DNA of 64,000 nucleotides, from the NCBI GenBank assembly GCA_030428885.1, contig JAUIEJ010000009.1:1-64000 (forward strand). The letters are read 5' to 3'. Shown here in pieces: positions 18,371 through 26,086 of this stretch; positions within the stretch are counted from its first letter, which is position 1, and each line of letters opens with the position of its first letter. The notes under the pieces are model-generated. The model ran no database searches, was not told where the DNA came from, and worked only from the letters and a program-made list of their open reading frames with translations. A program made the translations under genes and the position numbers. This DNA is from Gemmatimonadota bacterium. GTDB lineage: Bacteria; Gemmatimonadota; Gemmatimonadetes; Longimicrobiales; Gaopeijiaceae.

Positions 18371-21073
18371 TCATTCGCTCCGGAGCGCCCGCACCGGATC
18401 CACTCCGGCCGCTCGTCGCGCCGGCACCCACGCCGCGGCCAGGGCCACGGCGCCCAGCACCACGGGGATCGCCACGAAGGTCGCCAGGTCGAGGGCCTCG
18501 ACGCCGTAGAGGAACCGCGCCAGAGGTACGGCGGCCGCCCCGGCGAGAAGCAGTCCCACGGCCATTCCGGCCATCACGAGGCGCATGCCGCTGCCCACCA
18601 GGAGCGACACCACCTGCGACGCGCCGGCCCCCAACGACACGCGAATGCCCACCTCCCTGGTGCGGCGCGCCACCGCGTGGCTCACCACACCCCAGATCCC
18701 CACCGCCGCCAGGAGGAGAGCCAGCGCTCCGAACACCGTGAGCAGTCCAGCCGCCATGCGCGGGGGGAAGAGCAGGAGCGCCAGGTGGGCGTCCATGGTC
18801 TTGGTCTCGAGAAACACCAGGTCCGGGTCGATGCCCTCGATGACGCCCAGGGTGCGCGCCAGCAGCTCGTCGCCGGTGCCCTCGCCCCGGACCACGAACT
18901 GCAGCGCCCCCAGGGTGGGTTCGCCGCCCAGTTCGTAGATGTAGGGTCGCGGGGCCTCACCCAGGGTCCGGACCTTCGTGTCGGCGGCGACGCCCACGAT
19001 CCGGGTCGACTCGCCGCCCCCGGTATCCAGACGGCGTCCAACGACGTCCTGCCCGGGGTAGAACCGGTCCACGAAGGCCCGGCTCACCACCGCCAGGGGC
19101 TCGCCGTCCAGATCGTCGTCGGTGAAGGCACGCCCCTGCACCACCTCCACCCCCATGGCCGCGAAGTAGCCCGGGCCCACCCGGGCGTTGTCGATGTCGT
19201 GGAAGCCCGACGGGCGCTCGGAAGGGGGCACGTCGGGCAGGCCGAACGCGCCGGTCTGGACGGCGGCCCCCAGGGGAAGGCGGTCGGCCATGGCCACGGC
19301 ACGGATGCGGGGATCGGCCTCCAGGGCGTCGCGGATGCGCAGGGCCAGGTCGGCCCGTTCCCGGGGGGTCTCATAGCCCGACAACTCGCTCATGGGCCAC
19401 ACCAGGGCCGCGGGGCCGGTGTCGAACCCCGGGTCGATGGCCCGGGCCTTCTGGAGCGACCGCACGAAGAGGCCCGCCCCCACGAGGAGCACGAACGACA
19501 GGGAAATCTGGGCCACCACCAGCCCCCGGCGGAGGTCGAAGCGACGCCCCCGCACCCGGGCGGCATCGCCGAGCTTCAAGGTGGGCGCCACGTCGGGGTT
19601 GGTGGCCCGGAGGGCGGGGGCGAGACCGAAGAGCAGCCCGGCGGCCACGGAGACGACCACCGTGAACGCCAGCACCGTGGAGTCCAGACCCACGTCGATG
19701 GAGATGGGCACGGGAATGGGCGGTTGAAAGGCCATGACCAGCCCCAGAGTCCAGTGGGCCAGGAGCACGCCCGCGGCCCCGCCCACGACCGCCAGGAGGG
19801 TGGTTTCCACCAGGAGCTGGCGCACCAGGGCGCCCCGACCGGCCCCCAGGGCGAGACGCATGGCGATCTCGGTGCGGCGATCCTCGGCCCGGGCCAGGAG
19901 GAAGCTGGCCAGGTTGGCGCAGGCGATGAGGAGCACCAGCCCCACCACGGCCAGGAGGAGTCCCGCCACGGGGGTGAGCATGCCGTCCACCAGGGGGTGG
20001 AGCGCCACGTCGGCCGAGGGGAGGGCCGCCATGGCGTGGCCGGTGTTGGTGTCGGGGTACCGCTCCTCCAGCCCCTGGGCGAAGGTGGCGAGCCAGGCGT
20101 CGGCCTGCTGGGGCGTGGCCCCTTCGCGGAGCCGCCCCTTGAGGAACATGCTCCGGCTGCCCCGGCGGGAAAGCTGGTCGATGCCGCCCTCCATGAAGGC
20201 GTTGGTCATGGCGAGGGGGGCGTAGATCTGGCTCACCACCACCGGGAGCGAGCCGTTCCACCCTTCACCCACCACCCCCACCACCGTGAAGGGGCGCCCA
20301 CTGAGGCGCACCGTGCGCCCCACGACCGACGGGTCGGCGCCGAAGTCGTTCACCCAGGTGCGATACCCCAGCAGAGCCACGGGGTGGGTCCCGGGGGTGA
20401 CGTCCTCTTCGGCCGTGAAGCTCCTCCCCAGGGCCATGGGCACCCCGAGTTCCTGGAACCAGTCCCACGATACCAGCTCGCCCATGACCAGTTCGGGGCC
20501 GGCATCGCCGTCGAGGCGGGCCAGGATGGTGCGGGACCCCACGACGTTGGAGAGGGGCCCGTCGCCGCCCACGGCGGCGGCCCGAATATCGAGATAGTCG
20601 GGATGGGACGACGTGGCGTAGGCGTAGCCGTCGTCTTCTCCGGTGTAGACCTCCACCAGGCTCCCGGAGTCGCGCACCGGGAGATCCCGGAACAGCACGG
20701 CGTTCACCAGGCTGAACATGGCCGTGTTGGCCCCGATCCCCAGCGCCAGGGAGAGCACCGCCACCAGGGTGAATCCGGGACTCCGGATCAGCCGGCGCAC
20801 GGCGTAGGCGAGATCACGTCGCAGAGCATCCATGTCGGTCGTCCACTCCATCGTCGTCGTCGTCACGCGCCGAGCCACGGTCCCGAGCCGGCGCAGAAGG
20901 AGTTCGGCCACCTGGCGGCGGTACCACCACCGCGTTCGCAGGAGGCCCCGGGTCCGGATCCGGATCCGGTAGAGTTCGTCCAGTTCCTCGGGAAAGACGT
21001 CCCGGTCCTCGGGGGGGAGCACCCGGCGCAGGAGGGCCTCAGCGACCCGCGGAGGAGAGCCCGCGTCGCCCAC
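18371..21073 (-). CDS. ADOP-type FtsX/MacB permease, second gene of the pair
   Basis: A 900-residue inner-membrane permease of the acidobacterial duplicated orphan permease type (TIGR03434-like). A short cytoplasmic prefix (LLRRVLPPEDRDVFPEELDE, about 100 residues) precedes the first helix RSPGFTLVAVLSLALGIGAN. A MacB-PCD periplasmic domain follows, then FtsX helices around residues 375-500 (LLLAVVGLVLLIACANLASF with ARAEDRRTEIAMRLALGAGRG), and a second PCD plus FtsX set ending in WVPARRAAGVDPVRALRSE. The start is GTG, one base after the stop of the upstream permease. No dedicated ATPase is adjacent, as is usual for these permeases. The substrate is unknown. Confidence 0.9.
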   Translation of the reverse strand: MGDAGSPPRVAEALLRRVLPPEDRDVFPEELDELYRIRIRTRGLLRTRWWYRRQVAELLLRRLGTVARRVTTTTMEWTTDMDALRRDLAYAVRRLIRSPGFTLVAVLSLALGIGANTAMFSLVNAVLFRDLPVRDSGSLVEVYTGEDDGYAYATSSHPDYLDIRAAAVGGDGPLSNVVGSRTILARLDGDAGPELVMGELVSWDWFQELGVPMALGRSFTAEEDVTPGTHPVALLGYRTWVNDFGADPSVVGRTVRLSGRPFTVVGVVGEGWNGSLPVVVSQIYAPLAMTNAFMEGGIDQLSRRGSRSMFLKGRLREGATPQQADAWLATFAQGLEERYPDTNTGHAMAALPSADVALHPLVDGMLTPVAGLLLAVVGLVLLIACANLASFLLARAEDRRTEIAMRLALGAGRGALVRQLLVETTLLAVVGGAAGVLLAHWTLGLVMAFQPPIPVPISIDVGLDSTVLAFTVVVSVAAGLLFGLAPALRATNPDVAPTLKLGDAARVRGRRFDLRRGLVVAQISLSFVLLVGAGLFVRSLQKARAIDPGFDTGPAALVWPMSELSGYETPRERADLALRIRDALEADPRIRAVAMADRLPLGAAVQTGAFGLPDVPPSERPSGFHDIDNARVGPGYFAAMGVEVVQGRAFTDDDLDGEPLAVVSRAFVDRFYPGQDVVGRRLDTGGGESTRIVGVAADTKVRTLGEAPRPYIYELGGEPTLGALQFVVRGEGTGDELLARTLGVIEGIDPDLVFLETKTMDAHLALLLFPPRMAAGLLTVFGALALLLAAVGIWGVVSHAVARRTREVGIRVSLGAGASQVVSLLVGSGMRLVMAGMAVGLLLAGAAAVPLARFLYGVEALDLATFVAIPVVLGAVALAAAWVPARRAAGVDPVRALRSE

Positions 21074-21074
21074 G

Positions 21075-23771
21075 TCAGTCGGCCTTGAGGGCCCGGACGG
21101 GATCGATGCGGGTCGCGCGCCGCGCCGGCACCCACGACGCCAGGACCGCCACCGCCACGAGCACCGCCAGCGTGCTCCCGAAGGCCAGCGGGTCCAACGC
21201 GCCCACCCCGTAGAGGAAGCGGGAGAGCAGGGCGCCGAATCCCGCCGCCGCCGCCAGGCCCACGAGCCCGCCCACGGCGACGAGGCGCAGGCCCTCCGCC
21301 ATGAGCATGCGGACCACGCGCCCCGCATCGGCCCCCAGCGACATGCGGATGCCCACCTCTCGGGACTTCCGGGCCACCGCGTAGCTCACCACGCCGTAGA
21401 GCCCCAGAGCCGCCAGCGTCAGGGCCAGCAGGGCGAAGGCCGCCCCCATCCAGACCCCCAGTCGGGCGGGCAGCAGAACCACGGCCAGATGCCGCTCCAT
21501 GGTGGTCTGGCTGTAGATGGGCGTGTCGGGATCCACCGATCGAATGGCCGCCGACACGTCGAGGGCCGCTCGCCGGGCGTCGACCCCCGCCGTTCGGGCC
21601 ACCACGTGGACGTAGGTCGAGGGGTCCTGGCGGAGCGACCCGTAGACGAACGGTCGGGGCGCCTCACCCAGGCTCCGGATCCGGGCCGTCTCCACCACCC
21701 CCACCACCGTGTGTTCCACCCCGTCGCTGCCCAGGCGCACCGTGCGACCCACGGCGTCGCCGTCGGGAAAGAACCGGTCCACGAAGGCCTCGTTGACCAC
21801 GAGCACCCGGGCACCGTCGGCGGCGTCCGACGCCCCGAACGTCCGTCCTCGCACGGTCTCCATGGCCATGGCCTGGAAGAATTCGTCGTTCACGTCGGCA
21901 GCGTCGACCGACCACCACTCCCGGTCCGGCGGCGGGGCGACCCCGTCGACCGTGACGTACGCCGTCGACGTGTTCAGGGTGTTCAGGTGCAGATTGCTCG
22001 TCAGTCCCACCGTCGCCACGCCGGGGACGTCGGCCACCCGCGCCTCGACCTCGTCGAGCCAGGCGGCCTCGCCGGTCTCCACGGCCCGGGGGCCCGCCGT
22101 GATCTCCACCAGGGCGGCCGGCGCGCCGCCGAACCCCGGGTCCACGGCCTGACGGGCGATCAGGCTGCGCACGAGGAGGCCCGCGCCCACCAGCAGGACC
22201 AGCGACCCGGCCACCTGCCCCACGACCAGCAGATTGCGCAGCGCGAACCGGCTCCGAGGGCCCCCGGTCGTTTCGTTCTTGATGGTCGAGGCCAGATCCG
22301 GGTTCGTGGCCTGCAGGGCCGGGGCGAGGCCGAAGAGGAGTCCCGCCAGGAGCGAGATCGCGGCGGTGAACGCCAGCACCGACCCGTTCAGCCCCAGGCC
22401 GAGGGAGATGGGGAGGGGCAACGGCAGGTCGGCCGTCTCGAGCCAGCGCACCGCGGCCCACCCCAGGGTCGCTCCCCCCATGCCGCCCAGCAGCCCCAGC
22501 ACCACGGTCTCGGTCAGCAGTTGCCGGATCAGGCTGCCCCGGCTCGCCCCCACGGCCAGGCGCACCGCGATCTCCCGCCGACGATCCCGGGCCCGGGCCA
22601 GGAGGAAGCTGGCCAGGTTGGCACAGGCGATGAGCAGCACGACCCCCACCACCGCCATCAGGACGCCCATGGCCGGAACCAGCACCCGGTCCACCATGGG
22701 GTTCACCACGACGTCGGCCGTGCGTTCCAGAATCACGGATTCGTCGCCGGTCCACGACGTGGGCTCCTCGCTCCGGAGCCGCTCCGTCTCCCGCACCAGG
22801 GCGTCCCGCGCCCGCTCCACCCCCACACCGTCCCGGAGGCGGGCCACCGCGAAGTACGACTGGTTGCCCCGGGACTCGAAGTCCGGTGCCGTGGGGTCGA
22901 GGGCCTCGATCTGCAGCACGGGAATGTACAGGTCCGGTACGATCCCCCGGAGACTGCCGTCGAACTCGGGCTGGACGACCCCCACCACGGTCAGGGTCGC
23001 ACCCGAGATCCGGAGCTCGCGCCCGACCACGCCGGGATCGCCCCCGAACCGACGCTCCCAGTACCCCTCACCCAGCACCACCACCGGGTGGGCTCCCTCG
23101 GCGACGTGATCCTCGGGCAGCAGCGTGCGCCCCACGGCGGCATCCAGGCCCTGGAGGGTGAAGAAGTTGCCCGACACGAGCTGGGCCGGGAGCATCTCCA
23201 CCGATCCGTCGTCGCCGTCGGCGGGAAACATGCCCAAGCGGTAGTAGGCGAGGCCCTCGAACACGTCGGTGGTGCGGTCTTCGAGGTCCTGCAGGTCGAG
23301 GTAGGAGAGGGCGCCGTGGGAAAACCCCTCCTGGCGTGTGAACAGATCGACCAGCCGGTCCCGTCCCTCCACCGGACTCGGCCGGAACAGGACTGCGTCC
23401 ACGAACGAGAAGATGGCCGTGTTGGCGCCGATGCCCAGAGCCAGGGAGAGCACGGCCACCAGGGTGAAGCCGGGACTCCGGACCATGCGCCGGATCGCGT
23501 AGCCCACGTCGCGTCGAATCCCGTCCATTCCTCCCCCTCCCGTCGAGTTCGTGGTGATCCCGCGCAGGGCCTTCGCGGCCCGGCGCAGGCCCAGCTCCAA
23601 CACCTGATTCCGATACCACCGTCGGGCCGGACCCGGGCCCTCCCGCCGAATCCGGCGGCGATACAGCTCCGCCAGCTCCCCTGGAAACGTGTCCCGGTCC
23701 TCGGGAGGCAGGGCACGCGAGAGGAGCGCCGACCAGAAGCGGGGCGGCGCGCGATCCTCGTCGGGGCTCAC
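21075..23771 (-). CDS. ADOP-type FtsX/MacB permease, first gene of the pair
   Basis: An 898-residue permease with the same architecture as its downstream neighbour: prefix domain LLSRALPPEDRDTFPGELAE, first membrane helix in RSPGFTLVAVLSLALGIGAN, MacB-PCD domain, FtsX helices (LMAVVGVVLLIACANLASFL then ARARDRRREIAVRLAVGASRG), a second PCD, and terminal helices ending WVPARRATRIDPVRALKAD. It starts with GTG overlapping the PadR stop by four bases. The two permeases are clearly paralogous and probably arose by tandem duplication, so they may work as a heterodimer. No ABC ATPase is linked. Confidence 0.9.
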   Translation of the reverse strand: MSPDEDRAPPRFWSALLSRALPPEDRDTFPGELAELYRRRIRREGPGPARRWYRNQVLELGLRRAAKALRGITTNSTGGGGMDGIRRDVGYAIRRMVRSPGFTLVAVLSLALGIGANTAIFSFVDAVLFRPSPVEGRDRLVDLFTRQEGFSHGALSYLDLQDLEDRTTDVFEGLAYYRLGMFPADGDDGSVEMLPAQLVSGNFFTLQGLDAAVGRTLLPEDHVAEGAHPVVVLGEGYWERRFGGDPGVVGRELRISGATLTVVGVVQPEFDGSLRGIVPDLYIPVLQIEALDPTAPDFESRGNQSYFAVARLRDGVGVERARDALVRETERLRSEEPTSWTGDESVILERTADVVVNPMVDRVLVPAMGVLMAVVGVVLLIACANLASFLLARARDRRREIAVRLAVGASRGSLIRQLLTETVVLGLLGGMGGATLGWAAVRWLETADLPLPLPISLGLGLNGSVLAFTAAISLLAGLLFGLAPALQATNPDLASTIKNETTGGPRSRFALRNLLVVGQVAGSLVLLVGAGLLVRSLIARQAVDPGFGGAPAALVEITAGPRAVETGEAAWLDEVEARVADVPGVATVGLTSNLHLNTLNTSTAYVTVDGVAPPPDREWWSVDAADVNDEFFQAMAMETVRGRTFGASDAADGARVLVVNEAFVDRFFPDGDAVGRTVRLGSDGVEHTVVGVVETARIRSLGEAPRPFVYGSLRQDPSTYVHVVARTAGVDARRAALDVSAAIRSVDPDTPIYSQTTMERHLAVVLLPARLGVWMGAAFALLALTLAALGLYGVVSYAVARKSREVGIRMSLGADAGRVVRMLMAEGLRLVAVGGLVGLAAAAGFGALLSRFLYGVGALDPLAFGSTLAVLVAVAVLASWVPARRATRIDPVRALKAD

Positions 23772-24097
23772 GGGGATCCCGGCTCCAGCACCGACTCCAC
23801 GCCGTCCCAGAGTGCCACGTAGCGACGGCGGGACTCCCGCATGAGATCGAGGCCGGCCGGCGTCACCTGGAAGTAGCGCCGCTGCCGCCCGCCTTCGGGA
23901 GGAGGCCGGAGGGAGGAGGCCGCGAATCCACCCTCCTCCAGGCGCCGTAGGGCGATGTAGACTGCCGCCGGAGCGACGTCCCGACCCGTGACCCGCTCCA
24001 GCTCGAGGACGATGGTGGTGCTGTACGCCCCGTCCTTCAGACGCAGCGTCGCCAGCAACACCTGGTGTTCGAACTCGCCGAGGACGTCCTTGGGCAT
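23768..24097 (-). CDS. PadR-family transcriptional regulator
   Basis: A 109-residue winged-helix regulator at the head of the PadR-ADOP-ADOP operon. The sequence runs EFEHQVLLATLRLKDGAYST, then VAPAAVYIALRRLEEGGFAA as recognition helix and wing, then GRQRRYFQVTPAGLDLM, the classic PadR order, with a short C-terminal dimerisation helix. PadR proteins repress neighbouring genes and are released by small molecules or envelope stress. The GTGA overlap with the first permease implies coupled translation. A candidate operator lies at 24194-24213. Confidence 0.9.
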   Translation of the reverse strand: MPKDVLGEFEHQVLLATLRLKDGAYSTTIVLELERVTGRDVAPAAVYIALRRLEEGGFAASSLRPPPEGGRQRRYFQVTPAGLDLMRESRRRYVALWDGVESVLEPGSP

Positions 24098-24193
24098 GCG
24101 CCTCGTCTCCCGATCGTGGGTCCGAACGACACCGGCGTCTTCGGACTCCGTCCAGGCCGGTCCGCCCGTCGGACCGGATGCGAAGTCCTACGC

Positions 24194-24213
24194 AACACTA
24201 ACGTAGCTAGTTT
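24194..24213 (-). promoter_or_regulatory. Imperfect AT-rich dyad upstream of padR-ADOP
   Basis: AACACTA and TAGTTT flank seven bases and form an imperfect inverted repeat in an AT-rich patch about 100 bases before the PadR start. It is a candidate autoregulatory operator; spacing to a clear -10/-35 pair could not be settled. Confidence 0.3.
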
Positions 24214-24290
24214 CACGGTCCCGGAAACGCGGCCCGGACGAGGCTCGGCGCCCCCGCCACCGGACCGCGATTCTCACCGCCGGAGGGCGT

Positions 24291-24680
24291 TCAGCGCGTA
24301 GTCACGAGAATGGCGCCGCCCTGGTGGTTGGTGCCGAAGCGGCTCGTTGCGTCGTTGGCCCGCATGTACTCGATGCGGACGATGCTCACCACTCGCACAC
24401 GCCGCAGCTCCCCCAGGCCACCGGCGCGGATGCCGTCGACGTACACCACGGGCTCGGCCCCGTCGGGGTTGGCCGGCGTGGGGGAAGCCCGGGAATTGAG
24501 CCATTGGGGTCGGGCCCGCTCCACCGCCTGGTAGGCGTTGTCGACGTTCAGCTCCTGCAATTCGTCGGCCAGGAGGACGGACGGCGAACGGCCCGATCCT
24601 CCGCTCGATGTCGTAGCGCACGCCCCGGCGGCCAGGAGGGCCAGGGCCAGCACGGGACCGGCGAACCGGCGCTTGATCAT
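24291..24680 (-). CDS. Barrel-less TonB plug-domain lipoprotein next to SusCD
   Basis: A 129-residue lipoprotein. ATG 24680 is chosen because GGAG lies seven bases upstream and the signal peptide then ends in a lipobox (LLAAGAC). The rest resembles the C-terminal part of a TonB-receptor plug: VVYVDGIRAGG, then VVSIVRIEYMRANDATSRFG, then TNHQGGAILVTTR, which parallels the VDGVR...SIEVLKG...GVILITT core of SusC-like plugs. No barrel follows. It lies 99 bases downstream of the SusD gene and is probably the third gene of the SusC-SusD operon. A role as an accessory outer-membrane lipoprotein is inferred. Confidence 0.72.
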   Translation of the reverse strand: MIKRRFAGPVLALALLAAGACATTSSGGSGRSPSVLLADELQELNVDNAYQAVERARPQWLNSRASPTPANPDGAEPVVYVDGIRAGGLGELRRVRVVSIVRIEYMRANDATSRFGTNHQGGAILVTTR

Positions 24681-24779
24681 GTCAGCTCCATGGGAGAAGT
24701 CGCGAAGCGAGACTGCCCCCACCGCGCCGGAACGCGATGGGGGCAGCTCGTGGATCAGGCGAGGCACACCGTCACGGCG

Positions 24780-26075
24780 TCAGCCGCTGTTGGTGCCCGC
24801 CGCCGCTTCACTGCAGGTGAAGTTCGGGTTCACCGAACATTCCCCGTCGGGCACGGGCATGCAGGAATCCCGACGCACTTCCGGCTCCCACACGATCTGC
24901 CCTCCGTCGAGGAACGGGTGGTCCCAACGATCGAGGTCCCAGAGGCGGCGTCCCTCGAGCCACAACGTCAGATGACGCTCCCCGTCCAGGATCGACCAGG
25001 CGTCGTCCCAGGCGTTGGGGAACTCGAGACTGCCGGCGGACGCCGGCTCGGCGATGGGATCGAGTCCGTACAGGGCCCGGACCCGGTTGATCTGGGTGGT
25101 GAACTCGCCGAGGTTGCCGGCCACCAGAGCGGCCTCGGCCTCGATGAGACGGGCTTCCTTGCCCGACAGGATGATGATTTCGTCGTCTTCGTCCAGCACC
25201 TTCTCCTGTCGCCACATGGTGGTGACGCCGTCGGCACCGTTGGTCGTCGAGCACCCGCCCTCCTCACACTTGGTGAAGGGCGCCCGGGGGTCCTGGGGAC
25301 TCATGGACCCGGCCAGGGTGTTGATCGCCGACATCTCCGCCCGATCGTGGGTCTCGTCGTAGAGAATGTTGGCGTTGTCGTTGATGTCGTAGTAGGCGTA
25401 CCACTCGAAATCGTCGGGCACCTGCTGGGCGTTGCTCACGGCCTGGGCCCAGTCGCCCTTGGCGGCGTACGCCGAGGCCAGTCCGGCCCGGGCCGCCGTG
25501 TGGTGCTCCGAGCCGAACGACAACGCCTGGGTGAAGGCCACCACGGCACTGTCGAAGGCTACCCCGCGCGGCTGGAGCGGACCGTACTCCTCGGCGTTGG
25601 AGTAGACCACCTGGCAGTAGGTCTCCCCCAGGGTCCGGTGGGCCACACCCTTGAAGACGTAGGCGCGACTCACCTGATCACTGGCCTGGAACTCGGACGC
25701 CTCCAGGAGTCCCTCAATGCGCCCCACGTGGAGTTCGGTCATCCAGATGGCTTCGTGGGCCTGGTCCCAGTTCCCGTTCACCTCACCCTGTTCGGCCCAC
25801 CCGGTACGGAAGTACCCGGTGTCGGCGTAGCTGCCCGACCCGGCCATTTCGTCGCTCAGGCGAGCGACATCGAAGGCGACGTTGTCCACGAAGTCGGACA
25901 CGTCGGACGACAGCCCCGTGATCAACACGTTGATCAGATCGGGATCGTTCAGGTCGGCATCCAGGATCTCCCCCGGATTCTCGATGTCGAAGATGTCGCC
26001 GCAGCCCGCGGCGAGCACCGCGAGACCCAGGGTCCAGACCCCGCGGCGCAACATGCGTCGTTGATTCATGGTCAT
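24780..26075 (-). CDS. SusD/RagB-family nutrient-binding lipoprotein
   Basis: A 431-residue outer-membrane lipoprotein (lipobox VLAAGC). The mature part opens with DIFDIENPGEILDADLNDPD, the typical SusD N-terminus, and contains helix-pair repeats (VSRAYVFKGVAHRTLGETYC, then AARAGLASAYAAKGDWAQAV) that match the TPR-like SusD core. It is encoded 11 bases after the SusC-like receptor, which it should cap as a ligand-binding lid. ATG 26069 rather than 26075 is possible because GGAG lies at a better distance from it. The ligand, glycan or peptide, is unknown. Confidence 0.9.
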   Translation of the reverse strand: MTMNQRRMLRRGVWTLGLAVLAAGCGDIFDIENPGEILDADLNDPDLINVLITGLSSDVSDFVDNVAFDVARLSDEMAGSGSYADTGYFRTGWAEQGEVNGNWDQAHEAIWMTELHVGRIEGLLEASEFQASDQVSRAYVFKGVAHRTLGETYCQVVYSNAEEYGPLQPRGVAFDSAVVAFTQALSFGSEHHTAARAGLASAYAAKGDWAQAVSNAQQVPDDFEWYAYYDINDNANILYDETHDRAEMSAINTLAGSMSPQDPRAPFTKCEEGGCSTTNGADGVTTMWRQEKVLDEDDEIIILSGKEARLIEAEAALVAGNLGEFTTQINRVRALYGLDPIAEPASAGSLEFPNAWDDAWSILDGERHLTLWLEGRRLWDLDRWDHPFLDGGQIVWEPEVRRDSCMPVPDGECSVNPNFTCSEAAAGTNSG

Positions 26076-26086
26076 GGCTCCGGGCC

